From DATFMP01 sp035266845 (GTDB taxonomy: Bacteria; SAR324; JACQKK01), in assembly GCA_035266845.1 (NCBI GenBank), contig DATFMP010000090.1, positions 1-64,000 of the forward strand: a stretch of 64,000 nt of DNA. The letters are read 5' to 3'. Positions 8,145 through 17,542 of this stretch are shown one piece after another. The notes below the pieces were generated by a model, which had not been told where the DNA came from, did no database searches, and saw only the letters and a list, made by a program, of their open reading frames with translations. Position 1 is the stretch's first letter. Each line of letters begins with the position of its first letter. The translations under genes and the position numbers were made by a program.

Positions 8145-8434
8145 GCCGCGCGCGCCCTGGCGGTTCACCGGGTCCGGGGGCGATGGGCGGGCAGCACCGC
8201 GGAACGGGGCTGCTGCGCGGTTCCGTCCCCGACAGCAGTCGGGCACGAATTGCGCATACGGACCGGCCAGACAGACCCGTGCAGGCGGCCTGCAACGGTG
8301 GACCAGAGCCTGTGCCGCGCCCGGCGGCAGGCGGGAGCTTGGTTGTAAATAAGGTGCCCTGGGGCTATCATAAAAGGTCCGACGGTTCGGCAATCGCGCG
8401 TTGCGGTGGCCGGGCTATCCTAACGAGCGTGGCC

Positions 8435-9364
8435 ATGAAAGAACAAGGGGCTCCCGGGCTGCCGGGCCGCAATGATCCGTGTTGGTGCGGCAGCGGGCTC
8501 AAGTACAAGAAGTGCCATCTGGGCAAGGACGACGGCCCGGACCACGGCGTCCGGCAAGCGGCGAGCCTGCCACCGCGGCCGCGCTCAGCGGTGTTTGGCA
8601 AGCCACGCCAGCGGGGCTCGTTGGTGAAGACGGCAGAGCAGATCCGCGGTATCCGCGAGGCGGGCAAGCTGGCCTGGGAACTGCTGGAGATGCTGGAGGA
8701 TCGCATCCGGCCCGGCATCAGCACCGATGACATCGACGCCTGGGTACACGAGTACACCGTGGCCCACGGGGCCGTCTCCGCACCGCTCAACTACAAAGGC
8801 TTTCCGAAGAGCGTCTGCACCTCGGTGAACGAGGTCGTCTGCCATGGCATTCCCGGCGGCCGCGTGCTGGAGGAGGGCGACATCGTCAACGTGGACGTCA
8901 CGCCCATCCTCAACGGCTACTACGGCGACTCGAGCCGCATGTATGCCGTGGGCCGCATTGCCCCGGAGGCCGAGCGCCTGATCCGAGTGACCCGCGAGTG
9001 CATGGAACTGGGCATCGCTCAGGTGCGGCCCGGCGGTCATCTTGGCGATATCGGCCACGCCATCCAGACCCACGCGGAAGGCGCAGGCTATTCGGTGGTG
9101 CGCGATTTCGTGGGGCACGGCACCGGCGTGCGCTTCCACGAGGACCCGCAGGTGGCGCACTTCGGCCGACCCGGCGTGGGCCATCCCATGTTGCCGGGCA
9201 TGGTGTTCACGATCGAACCCATGATCAACCTGGGCGATTGGCACGTGCGGATCCTTAAAGACGGCTGGACGGCCATCACCACGGACGGATCGCTTTCCGC
9301 GCAGTGGGAGCATACCGTGGTTGTCACCCCCGACGGCGTCGAGGTGCTCACCGGCGCACCGTAA
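8435..9364 (+). CDS. map: Type I methionine aminopeptidase with N-terminal SEC-C zinc motif
   Basis: Removes the initiator methionine from nascent proteins. The 309-residue protein begins with a SEC-C zinc-binding motif (NDPCWCGSGLKYKKCHLGK, about residues 13-31), a module also found at the SecA C-terminus. A short linker leads to a complete M24A catalytic domain with metal ligands in NVDVTPILNGYYGDSS (two Asp), VGHGTG (His), TIEPM (Glu) and QWEHTVVV (Glu). The SEC-C extension may promote ribosome association, which is inferred from related long-form MetAPs. ATG 8435 is chosen because it starts just before the SEC-C motif; the upstream open frame is not conserved-looking. Divergent from the CPBP gene. 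Confidence 0.93.
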   Translation: MKEQGAPGLPGRNDPCWCGSGLKYKKCHLGKDDGPDHGVRQAASLPPRPRSAVFGKPRQRGSLVKTAEQIRGIREAGKLAWELLEMLEDRIRPGISTDDIDAWVHEYTVAHGAVSAPLNYKGFPKSVCTSVNEVVCHGIPGGRVLEEGDIVNVDVTPILNGYYGDSSRMYAVGRIAPEAERLIRVTRECMELGIAQVRPGGHLGDIGHAIQTHAEGAGYSVVRDFVGHGTGVRFHEDPQVAHFGRPGVGHPMLPGMVFTIEPMINLGDWHVRILKDGWTAITTDGSLSAQWEHTVVVTPDGVEVLTGAP

Positions 9365-9384
9365 CCGCCCGGCCCTCCACCCAC

Positions 9385-10404
9385 CTATACAGGCTTGGAT
9401 AGCTCCCGGGCCGTCTGCAGTGCCAGATTGAACCAGGCTCCAGCCTCTCGCACCTGCTCGTTCCGCTCCGCGGTTTTCGGCGGCAGTTCGGCGGCCCATT
9501 CGCTGCGGGCCAGCCCGGAGCGCAGCGCCTGCAGAATGCGGTAGATGGGCAGTACGCGGCCCAGGTCCCGATCCTTCGCCGAGGAGCCGTAGCGCTTCGC
9601 GAACAGGTCGGCCAGCTCGTCCGCACCACTCCGCGCCAGCGCGTTTACCAGCAGCGCTACATCGTTGGCGGCATCCAGCACACGATACTTGGCCTGTGCC
9701 TCCAGCGGCGCCAGGGCGTGCAGTTCCGTGCCATGGGTATGGATGTGCTCGGGCACCAGTGCGCCGTGGCCATCCACGATGTGTCCGCGCTTGGGACGGC
9801 GCAGCAGCAGCCGGCGATTCTCCTCCAGGTACTTGCCCAGCGGTCGCGCGATCATCTCCAACACGGGTTCGGTCACACCCTGGCCCGCGAACTTGCGGCT
9901 CTGGTAGATCAGCTCATCCAGCAGCAGATGCACGTGGTCCGGGTGGCCCGCATCGGCGGACTTTTCCTCCAGCGCCGCATCCGCATGATGATCGGCCACG
10001 AAACGCGCCAAGCGGCCGATCAGCGCGGGCGTAACCTTGCCGTTGGCAACCAGGCGTGCCAGCCAGTGCGCGTCCGATAGCTGCGCCATGCGCAGCGCAT
10101 AGTCTACCGGCTCGCCTGCGCCGAAGAGGGCGAAGCTGCCATCCGTGCGCACGAGCGGCACCACGGCCTGCACCGCGTTGCCCGCCCAGCGCTGGCCCAG
10201 CGTCAGCGCCAACTGGGCGTAACGCTCCTTGATGGCGGGCGAGGAATACAGCGTACTGGTTTTGCGGATCTTGTAGACGTGCGCGCCTGTGCGGTACAGC
10301 CAGGAGCGCCGCGTCTCCTCGAAGCGGATCTTGTGGGGCGCCTCCGGGTACGTCGCCGGATCGAGCAGCGCCTTGTGGAAATCCGGGTATGCATGCTTCG
10401 TCAT
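9385..10404 (-). CDS. Aminoglycoside phosphotransferase-like (COG2187-type) protein
   Basis: A 339-residue protein resembling the N-terminal kinase-like half of COG2187 proteins. The N-terminus contains IRFEETRRSWLYRTGAHVYK, a strand and lysine pattern of phosphotransferases. The catalytic-loop equivalent is KRGHIVDGHGALVPEHI, with the aspartate and a following HG typical of the APH-like brenner motif in this family (usually DGHGDLH-x-NI). The usual N in H-x3-N is replaced here by His/Ile, so activity is uncertain. No P-loop ATPase domain follows, unlike two-domain family members. ATG 10404 gives the conserved start; an open frame to 10764 is not credible. It is convergent with map, with a 20-base gap. 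Confidence 0.7.
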   Translation of the reverse strand: MTKHAYPDFHKALLDPATYPEAPHKIRFEETRRSWLYRTGAHVYKIRKTSTLYSSPAIKERYAQLALTLGQRWAGNAVQAVVPLVRTDGSFALFGAGEPVDYALRMAQLSDAHWLARLVANGKVTPALIGRLARFVADHHADAALEEKSADAGHPDHVHLLLDELIYQSRKFAGQGVTEPVLEMIARPLGKYLEENRRLLLRRPKRGHIVDGHGALVPEHIHTHGTELHALAPLEAQAKYRVLDAANDVALLVNALARSGADELADLFAKRYGSSAKDRDLGRVLPIYRILQALRSGLARSEWAAELPPKTAERNEQVREAGAWFNLALQTARELSKPV

Positions 10405-10941
10405 GGGCGGTTCGATGTGGGCGGTGATGCGCACAAAGGCCGCCGCGGTGCCTGCATCGCAGGCCACGGCCCTGCCCTTCACGCTGCGTCCAGGCCAGCT
10501 CGCCGCCGTGGCGGGAAGGACCGGCCTACCCCGGCACAACTGCTCGTGCCGGGCCCATTGGTGCCGCAGACTGACGAATCGTGACAGTGTGGAATTCCCA
10601 GGCACGCTCCCCCTCGGCCAGTGCCCTTCCTCCCTTTTTACGCGCTCCCGCCACAAAAATACAGGGGGCGGCTCCACCGGCTGCGCCGCCCGCAGTGGCC
10701 CCGGTGCGAGCCGTGCATGGATTGTGGAGAGGGCGAGGATTTGCGTCCCTGCGGGAAAACGCATCCGTTTTGCATGCTATAATAACAGTTGTCTTGGCAG
10801 GGAGAGGTGGGATAAGGGAACAGTGGAATTTCGGGGGTTCCATGGTCCCGTGGGCGCGGTAAGCCGCTCACGATGCTACCGGGCAGCCCGCGCAGGGCGC
10901 TAGCGCCCGGTAGCCAAGGCGCGAGAGAGGGGTGGGTGGAT
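10405..10941. other. 537-bp intergenic region with structured leader
   Basis: No credible gene is seen. The right half holds an extended -10 promoter (10775-10783) and a 10-bp stem (GCTACCGGGC with GCCCGGTAGC, about 10874-10914) between promoter and response-regulator start. A second run, GGGGGTTCCATGGTCCC, lies upstream of the stem. The left half shows only GC-rich, feature-poor sequence. Confidence 0.5.
10775..10783 (+). promoter_or_regulatory. Extended -10 promoter for the response regulator
   Basis: TGC followed by a consensus TATAAT at 10778-10783, in a locally AT-rich stretch. No good -35 hexamer is seen 17 bases upstream, which fits an extended -10 promoter. A transcript would carry a roughly 150-base structured leader before the ATG at 10942. 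Confidence 0.5.
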
Positions 10942-11367
10942 ATGCGGTTCCTGATCGTCGACGATGCGGAAGCGCCCCTGAAGACGCTACAGCGCATGCT
11001 GCGCGCCCTGGGCCACGAGGTGGCCGGTACGGCGCGCAACGGTGCGGACGCCGTGGAGGCCTATGAGCAGCTGCACCCGGACGTCGTGATCATGGATGTG
11101 ATCATGCCCCGCATGAACGGGCTCGATGCCTTGCGCACCATCCGCGAGGCGCACCCCAAGGCCCGGGTCGTGATGGCAAGCTCGCTGCACTCCTGCCAGA
11201 CCGCGCTGGAAGCCGAGCGACTGGGTGCCTTATACTGCCTCGCCAAGCCTTATGAGGAGTGCCGGTTGCAGAACGTGATTGCGCAGATTGGGCGCTTCCG
11301 CGAGGCAACGCACTCGGATTCCTCCTCCGCCCGCCCGCGCTTTGTGGGCGCCCATCGCCCCGTCTGA
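10942..11367 (+). CDS. Single-domain response regulator (CheY-like)
   Basis: A 141-residue receiver domain with no output domain. Residues visible: acidic pair D7/D8 in FLIVDDAE, phospho-acceptor D52 in VVIMDVIMPRMNG, the Ser pair in VVMASSLHS, and K102 in LAKPYEE. The C-terminal 20 residues are Ser/Arg/Pro-rich and look disordered. The ATG at 10942 follows a GGGGTGGGTGG tract and starts the first beta strand exactly. No histidine kinase is adjacent. The next gene downstream, on the same strand 264 bases away, is the 1325-residue unknown protein. A functional link is possible but unproven. Confidence 0.9.
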   Translation: MRFLIVDDAEAPLKTLQRMLRALGHEVAGTARNGADAVEAYEQLHPDVVIMDVIMPRMNGLDALRTIREAHPKARVVMASSLHSCQTALEAERLGALYCLAKPYEECRLQNVIAQIGRFREATHSDSSSARPRFVGAHRPV

Positions 11368-11631
11368 CGCACGCTTCACGCGCCTGCCCGTACACCACGG
11401 GCGCCTGCTGCCAGTCCACCGCGCGATTCCGCTGTGCAGGGAACGGTCCGCCGTGGCCCGGTCAGCTCCGCTGCCAGCTCCTGCTGGCCGTTGCAGGGTT
11501 ATGTTCGCAGCGTTCATCCTGGTAGGCGCGTGTGGTATGATTTTCGCGTTCTCCGGATGCAGCACAGGGTGGAATGCGGACCCCGGGCCCCACGCGCGTG
11601 GGTGCCCCCCGCATCGCTTGCCCGGTGAACG

Positions 11632-14600
11632 ATGGCCGCACCGGAGGCCGCTCCCACGGCTGAGCCGGCCTCCCGGATGACCCCGCACGCGGCGCTCGCC
11701 ATGGCAGCGCAGGACTCCTTCCAGACGGTACAGGTCGCCAACGTGGACCTGGGCGTGGAGCGGCAGAAGCTGCTCCGCGAGAAGCTGGGGGAGATCTTTG
11801 CCGCGCTGGCCAAGCGCGTCCGGGTCAAGAAGCGCCTCATCTACACCGTGAATGCGGACGACGCGCCGCTGGACAAGGTGCTGCGCCTGAACGAGGGCGC
11901 AGACGCCATCTGCACCGGATTTCTCTACGACACGGAGCGCTCGGAGGCCTTCAAGCAGAGCCTGACCGTGGAAACGCCCCAGGACCTGCTGGAGGTGGAT
12001 CCGCAGTTGCGCTACCCGCGCATCGCGGAGCTGCTGCGGCTGCAGGAACAGGGCCAGTTCCGCCACCGCAAGCTGATCCTGGTGGGGGACCTCCATGAGA
12101 AGATTGGCCAGTTCCTGCGCTCCGCACTGCCCGTGACCGTCACGGCCTACACGGATCTGGACCGCACGCAGGTCAGCGCGCCCCTGCCCATCGCCTCCAT
12201 CGATCGCATCGACCCCGACCCGCAGGCCACCTATGCCGAGGGACGCCCCATCCCCCTCGCGGCCATCTGCGAGCTCACCGTGGCGGACATTCCTTTCCGC
12301 GGCGTGATCCACATGCCCGAGGAGGGCAACCGGTTCGTCTTCGGCGGGCCGTCCCTCATCGATACGGCTCGCAAGCTCTACGCGGGCGAGGGCTTGCAGG
12401 CCCAGTTGCTGCGCGAGCAGGCGAATGAGGAAAAGCACGCGTTCGTGCGCGGCAAGAAGGTCTTCATGGTGCTGGAGGCGGACCTGGACCATGTCATCGC
12501 CGACCGCTTCCAGTTCGACCGCATGGAGCAACTCTACCGCCATCACTCCCTGGAGGAGGCGCTGAAGGCGCTGGAGGGCGGCAAGGGCCGCGGCATCGTG
12601 GAGTACTTCGAGCGCGAAGGCTATGGCTTGGTGTTCGAGGTACTGGATGCCGAAGAGCGCGACAAGGTGCTGCTGGCCGTGCTGGGTGAGCAGCTGCCGG
12701 CGCTGCTGCTCAAGGAGATCGAGACGGTCAAACCGCTGGTGGGCCACCTGGAGGAGAGCGATCTGGAGCGGTTGTTCTACAACCTGCCCGAGCCCGTGGT
12801 GGATTCGGTGCTGGCCGCCCTCCAGGCCCGCAACTACGAGCGGTTCCTGGCGGTCGTGCCGCCCAAAATCCGCGAGGCGGTGATCCTGGACTTCCTGGGC
12901 AAGGCGCAGCACATCCAGCACGCCTGGCAGGCCCTGGGCGAAGCGGAGCGCAAGGAGGTGCTGACCACCCACGCCGCGTGGCTGCACGGCACGGTGTTCC
13001 TGCTCGATACCGATTTCGCCAAGCGGAAGTTCCCCGCGCTGCAGTTCGAGTTCCAGCGCAGCTACCACAGCGACATGCTGCCCAAGATGGGCCCGGAGCA
13101 GCAGAAGGCGGCCTATTCCACCATCGTGCGCAGCATGGAGGCCGCCGGCGTGCCCAAGGGCCTGCTGGCGCGCCAGCTCAGGCCGGAGGAGATCGAGCAG
13201 TTCGTGGTGGAGTTCGTGAGCCGCAACGCCGTGGAGTTCTACAACCGGCTCAATCCCGCCCTGCGCAAGCAGGTCTGGCTCGCGGTGGGCAAGGCCTACC
13301 GGGAGCACATCACCAAGAGCCTGCACGCGCTGGACAAGATCGAGATCCTGCAGGGCAGCAAGGAGGCCGCCGTGGGCCTTGTTTTTGCCGATGCGGGCTT
13401 CCTGGAGCACCTGCGCAGCGGGGCGGAGCGGGAGCTGCTGGGCACCCTGTTCCTGATGCTCAAGAAGCTCAACAAGGCCGAATCCAAGAGCGCCCTGCTC
13501 AAGCAGGTGCTCACGGAGCCCGAATGGCGCCCGCACCGCATCAAGGGCGTGCCGGCCCTGCTGATCGACCCCAAGAACGGGCTGATCTTTGAGAAGCTGG
13601 CCGAGCACGTGGAAGAGCTGGATTTCCGCTTCGATTCGCTCGTGTGCACCCAGGCCGACCACGAGGTGCTCAAGGAGCAGGAGCCGCTGCGCGGTGCGGT
13701 GGTGACACTGGTGGACGAGTTGGTCGATCCATCCCTGTACAACCTCTTCCAGCAGGGGCGGCTGAGCCGGGAAGAGTACGACACCTTCAGCCAATCGGTG
13801 GACAAGGAGCTGGCCGAGCTGCGCCGCAAGCTGGCCGTGCGGGAGGCGGAGGACCCCGTGGGCGTGTACGTGCTGGAGACCATGCAGATCCTGCAGCAGC
13901 TCTCCAACGAGACCATGGCCGGCCGCCTCACGCCGGAGACGGTGGAGCGCATGGACGAGCGGCTCACCATCCGCCAGCGCCTCGTGGACTCCATGCACGA
14001 GCATGTGCACCGCATCGACGACTTCATGGAGCGCGGCACGGCGCAGCTCCCGCGCCTGGAGGAGAAGCAGCAACAGCTCGCCGCCGCCGCGCAGCAGCAG
14101 GACAAGCTGCTGCAGCAGGCCCGGAGCCAAGCCACCACGCTGGTGACCGAGTTGCGCAAGCTCCAAGCCGCCGAGGCCAAGGCCAGCCAGGACCGCAAGA
14201 CGGTGGCGCTCACGCAGAAGGAGCTGTCCGTCCATTTCTTCGAGCTCATCCAGCCGCTGATCCTGGAGAAGGTGCGCGCGTTGGGCAGCCCGCTCAAGTC
14301 CCTCATGCGCATGGTGGGCTTGGGCAGTGCGGAGGGCGCCGCGGGCGCGGACAAGCGCGTGATCTTCAAGTTCAGCGACGAGGAGATCGAGCACATCCTG
14401 CGCTACAAGATCGTGTTCTGCGCCAAGGACGGCATGCTGGCGCAGTTCGTAGCCACCTGCCTGCGCATCGATCACCTGGAGGATACGCTCTTCACGCTGG
14501 CCACGGCGGAGACGCTGCCCAAGAAGTCGGACATCGACATCCTCTTTTATGGCCCGGGCTACTCCGTGGAGGACTTCACGGACAGCGTGAAGAAGCAGCG

Positions 14601-15609
14601 CCTGGTGCCCTTCGCGGACGAGGCCTTCTACGACCGCCTCAAGGCCAATGAGCAGCTCAAGGCTCGCACCAAGGCCGTACTCACCAAGGCCGGGCAGCAA
14701 CTGGGCATGCTGCGGCCCAAGCTGCAAGGCGCCTCGCAGGCTCTCAAGGCGCAGCAGGCCAAGCGCCGGCACCTGGAGGAGACGCGCGCGGGCCTGGAGG
14801 CCGAGCAGCACAAGCTGCGCGAGAACCTCCGCACCCAGGGCGAGCGGCGCTTGGCGCTCAATGGCGAACTGGAGCTGCTGGAGACGCGCCTGGCCGAGGT
14901 GGACGAGCAGTTCGATGGTGTGCGCGAGCGCCTCACGGCGTTGCTGGGCGGTGAGGGCGGCCAGGCCGCCGAGCTGCTGGAAGCCGGCCAGGCCGAACTG
15001 GCCGAGCGTCTGCGTGAGGAGCTGATCGCGCTCAACCGCGAGCTGGCGCGCATGATGTTCGTGAAAGGCGTCAAGGACGCCGGCGCCACCATCAGCCGCA
15101 ACACGCAGGACGGCATCCTGCGCACCATCGAATTGCGCGAGGTGTACCCCTACGCCCAGCGACCGTTCAAGAAGCTGCTGGTGGCGGACGACGGCACGCC
15201 CACCAGCCAGAATCTCAAGCAGGCCTTCCTGCACGCGGCCATCCCCTACTTCAAGCTGCGGGACATGGCGGTGCAGGAGGTCAGCATCAAGCGCCTGCTG
15301 GCCCTGGCCGAGAGCAGCAACGGCGACGGCAAGGCCTATCCGTTCGTGGCGCTGTTCTCCGCCAAGCCCGGCGACGACTACAGCGAGCTGAAGCTGAGCG
15401 TGAAGAAGATTCGCTCGCTGCTGCCGGAGACCTACCAACTGCTGTTCACGCCCTTCGGCGAGCTGGGGGCCGTGGACCACGCCACGCCTTACTACCGCAA
15501 CCTGCTGGCGCTCAAGGACCAGTGTACGCTGGTCAACGCCGCGCTGGGCAACATCTCCGAGCCCGCGGGGATGCTCCGCGTGCTGCGCGAGAAAGCCCCG
15601 CTGGCCTGA
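11632..15609 (+). CDS. Large coiled-coil protein of unknown function
   Basis: A 1325-residue, charged, largely helical cytoplasmic protein that I do not recognise. No signal peptide or membrane segment is seen. Residues about 25-300 look globular (VQVANVDLGVERQKLLREK, a short LILVGDLHEKIG strand-turn, then DIPFRGVIHMPEEGNRFVF). Residues 300-640 are helical and rich in Leu/Glu. A coiled coil lies at about 800-880 (LEEKQQQLAAAAQQQDKLL). Two late segments resemble degenerate receiver domains: YKIVFCAKDGMLAQFVATC near 925 and KKLLVADDGTPTSQNLKQA near 1180, separated by a second coiled coil. In-frame ATGs at 11677 and 11701 are alternative starts. A TGG-TATGAT promoter-like element is at 11533-11541. 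A long antisense open frame is a codon-bias shadow. Confidence 0.8.
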   Translation: MAAPEAAPTAEPASRMTPHAALAMAAQDSFQTVQVANVDLGVERQKLLREKLGEIFAALAKRVRVKKRLIYTVNADDAPLDKVLRLNEGADAICTGFLYDTERSEAFKQSLTVETPQDLLEVDPQLRYPRIAELLRLQEQGQFRHRKLILVGDLHEKIGQFLRSALPVTVTAYTDLDRTQVSAPLPIASIDRIDPDPQATYAEGRPIPLAAICELTVADIPFRGVIHMPEEGNRFVFGGPSLIDTARKLYAGEGLQAQLLREQANEEKHAFVRGKKVFMVLEADLDHVIADRFQFDRMEQLYRHHSLEEALKALEGGKGRGIVEYFEREGYGLVFEVLDAEERDKVLLAVLGEQLPALLLKEIETVKPLVGHLEESDLERLFYNLPEPVVDSVLAALQARNYERFLAVVPPKIREAVILDFLGKAQHIQHAWQALGEAERKEVLTTHAAWLHGTVFLLDTDFAKRKFPALQFEFQRSYHSDMLPKMGPEQQKAAYSTIVRSMEAAGVPKGLLARQLRPEEIEQFVVEFVSRNAVEFYNRLNPALRKQVWLAVGKAYREHITKSLHALDKIEILQGSKEAAVGLVFADAGFLEHLRSGAERELLGTLFLMLKKLNKAESKSALLKQVLTEPEWRPHRIKGVPALLIDPKNGLIFEKLAEHVEELDFRFDSLVCTQADHEVLKEQEPLRGAVVTLVDELVDPSLYNLFQQGRLSREEYDTFSQSVDKELAELRRKLAVREAEDPVGVYVLETMQILQQLSNETMAGRLTPETVERMDERLTIRQRLVDSMHEHVHRIDDFMERGTAQLPRLEEKQQQLAAAAQQQDKLLQQARSQATTLVTELRKLQAAEAKASQDRKTVALTQKELSVHFFELIQPLILEKVRALGSPLKSLMRMVGLGSAEGAAGADKRVIFKFSDEEIEHILRYKIVFCAKDGMLAQFVATCLRIDHLEDTLFTLATAETLPKKSDIDILFYGPGYSVEDFTDSVKKQRLVPFADEAFYDRLKANEQLKARTKAVLTKAGQQLGMLRPKLQGASQALKAQQAKRRHLEETRAGLEAEQHKLRENLRTQGERRLALNGELELLETRLAEVDEQFDGVRERLTALLGGEGGQAAELLEAGQAELAERLREELIALNRELARMMFVKGVKDAGATISRNTQDGILRTIELREVYPYAQRPFKKLLVADDGTPTSQNLKQAFLHAAIPYFKLRDMAVQEVSIKRLLALAESSNGDGKAYPFVALFSAKPGDDYSELKLSVKKIRSLLPETYQLLFTPFGELGAVDHATPYYRNLLALKDQCTLVNAALGNISEPAGMLRVLREKAPLA

Positions 15610-15851
15610 CTCAAGTTTTCCCGCCCTCCCTCCGATAACGAAACCAAGCCACGGGGGATTCTCTGCCAGACGTCCGGCGGATCCGTATCTCCTGCGTTCA
15701 GGAGCCGGCACGCCTCAGGTGCTGCCGCCGAACCCCGACAGGGTTCCACGCCGCGACCAGGACGGTGCGGGGAATCCCTCCCGGGCTTGCAGATCCGGTC
15801 ATCCCGGGCCTAGCCAGCCCCTCGCTGCAACCGCTTGGATGGGTCGAGTCA

Positions 15852-16007
15852 ATGGAGAAGAGCAAACGGGAACTCAAGGAAGAAATCGAGCGCGCACGGC
15901 GCTATTTCATCGCCAAGGGCAAGCGGGTGAAGCAACTCAACCCCGGGGATGACGTCGCGGTAGAGAACGCCAAGCCCCGCAAGCAGCGCCTCAAGATGTT
16001 CGCGTAG
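15852..16007 (+). CDS. Small basic hypothetical protein, 51 residues
   Basis: Short protein, MEKSKRELKEEIERARRYF at the N-terminus and KPRKQRLKMFA at the C-terminus, rich in Lys, Arg and Glu. It is predicted helical at the start, with no signal peptide. ATG 15852 is preferred over an upstream in-frame start at 15765, whose product would be Pro/Gly-rich and unlike the rest. A strong terminator follows 63 bases after the stop, which supports a real transcript. It lies 242 bases after the large coiled-coil gene, on the same strand. Function unknown; nucleic-acid or acidic-protein binding would fit the charge but is a guess. Confidence 0.6.
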   Translation: MEKSKRELKEEIERARRYFIAKGKRVKQLNPGDDVAVENAKPRKQRLKMFA

Positions 16008-16070
16008 GCGCTGTTCGGGCGGGGAATCGCGGGGGGCTGTTCCCGCCCGTCGACTTCGCGTCCCGCAGTC

Positions 16071-16115
16071 AAGCCGTCGCTCCGGCGCCGCCAACGCCGG
16101 GGCGGCGGCTTTTCG
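16071..16115 (+). terminator. Rho-independent terminator after the 51-residue gene
   Basis: AAGCCGTCGCTCCGG pairs with CCGGGGCGGCGGCTT over 15 positions (two G-T wobbles) around an 11-base loop, followed by TT and a T-rich stretch (TTTTCGTGTTT). Confidence 0.75.
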
Positions 16116-16263
16116 TGTTTCGTGGGGCGTGGTGGCGGCCCAGCGCGCCCCGGCCGCCTTCCGCCCCCCGCCGGGCTGTGCTACACGTGGTCCTTTCCGC
16201 GCGGGGCCGGGCAGGCCGCCGCGCGCCGCATCCTCCACCGTGAAGCAGCAAAGGAGCCGTCGC

Positions 16264-17481
16264 ATGGCCGTGCAAGCGCAGGCGCTGGCAGAGGGGCAGA
16301 CCCCGCGGCTGTTGGCCGAGGCCAACGAGTCCGTAATGTTCATCGTGAACCGGCCGCCATCGGTGTTCGTGCGCGGCAAGGGCAGCTACCTGTGGGATGC
16401 GGACGGGCGCCGTTACCTGGACTTCATCCAGGGCTGGGCCGTGAACTGCCTGGGGCACTGCCCGCCATCGCTGGTGCGGGCCATCACGCGGCAGGCCAAG
16501 CTGCTGATCAACGCCAGCCCGGCGCTGCACAACGAGCCGATGATCGAGCTGGCCCACGGCCTCACGGAGCACTCGGCGCTGGACCGGGTATTCTTCGCCA
16601 ACAGCGGGGCGGAGGCCAACGAGGGTGCGCTGAAGCTGGCGCGCAAGTACGGCGCGCTCAAGCGCGGCGGCGCGTTCGAGGTCATCACGACCTGGAACAG
16701 CTTCCACGGCCGCACGCTGGCCATGATGTCCGCCACGGGCAAGAAGCACTGGGAGAGCCTCTTCGAGCCCAAGGTGCCCGGCTTCACCAAGGTGCCCTTC
16801 AACGATCTGGCGGCGCTGCGCAAGGCGGTCACGTCGCGTACCTGCGCCATCATGCTGGAGCCTGTGCAGGGCGAGGGCGGCGTGTTTGTGGCGGACAAGA
16901 AGTACCTGCGCGGCGTGCGCGAACTGTGCGACGAGACGGGCGTGCTGTTGATCCTGGACGAGATCCAGACCGGCATGGGCCGCACCGGGTCGTTGTTCGC
17001 CTATGAGCAGTACGGCATCGAGCCGGACATTATGACGCTGGGCAAGGGTCTTGGCGGCGGCTTCCCGGTGGCGGCGCTGCTGGCCAAGGAGGCTGTGAGC
17101 GTGTTCGAGCCGGGCGACCAGGGCGGCACCTTCTGCGGCCAGCCGCTGGCTATGGTGGCCGGCAAGGCCGTGCTGGACGAGATGCTGCGCCGCAACATCC
17201 CCCGCCGCGCCAAGACCCGTGGCAACTACCTGAAGCGGCGCCTAAAGGAGTTGGGCGGTGAGTTCGGCTTCACCGACATCCGGGGCCTGGGCCTGCTGAT
17301 GGCGGTGGACCTGCCGGTCGACAAGGGCGCGGACGTGGTCAATGCCGCGCTGCAGCAGGGCCTGCTACTCAACGCACCGCGCCCCAACACGCTGCGCTTC
17401 ATGCCCGCGCTCACCGTCAGCAACGCGGAGATCGACGAGGCCATCGAGACGCTGCGCTCCGTGCTGCGCAAGGTGTTGTAG
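16264..17481 (+). CDS. argD: Acetylornithine aminotransferase-like class III PLP enzyme
   Basis: A 405-residue class III aminotransferase, most like acetylornithine/succinyldiaminopimelate transaminases of arginine and lysine synthesis. Motifs: FFANSGAEANEGALKLARK (cofactor phosphate binding), SFHGRTLAMMSATG, EPVQGEGGV, the PLP-interacting Asp in LILDEIQTGMGRTG (about D232), and the Schiff-base lysine K261 in TLGKGLGGGFPVAA. The GTFCG-x-PLA loop in GTFCGQPLAM is the usual GTFGGNPLA with two changes. ATG 16264 follows GGAGCCGTCGC. No other arginine gene is adjacent, so related class III substrates cannot be excluded. Confidence 0.85.
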   Translation: MAVQAQALAEGQTPRLLAEANESVMFIVNRPPSVFVRGKGSYLWDADGRRYLDFIQGWAVNCLGHCPPSLVRAITRQAKLLINASPALHNEPMIELAHGLTEHSALDRVFFANSGAEANEGALKLARKYGALKRGGAFEVITTWNSFHGRTLAMMSATGKKHWESLFEPKVPGFTKVPFNDLAALRKAVTSRTCAIMLEPVQGEGGVFVADKKYLRGVRELCDETGVLLILDEIQTGMGRTGSLFAYEQYGIEPDIMTLGKGLGGGFPVAALLAKEAVSVFEPGDQGGTFCGQPLAMVAGKAVLDEMLRRNIPRRAKTRGNYLKRRLKELGGEFGFTDIRGLGLLMAVDLPVDKGADVVNAALQQGLLLNAPRPNTLRFMPALTVSNAEIDEAIETLRSVLRKVL

Positions 17482-17542
17482 GAGCTGTTTGAGCGTTCCC
17501 CCCTGGCCCGAATCGGTGCCAGTGTCGGCCTCCGCGCACTTC

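Noticed and set aside
11230..15711. 1493-residue open frame on the minus strand across the large coiled-coil gene
   Set aside because: It lies fully antisense to a gene with normal codon-position GC bias. Its product is His/Gln/Gly/Leu-rich without any domain, which is the usual shadow in high-GC DNA.
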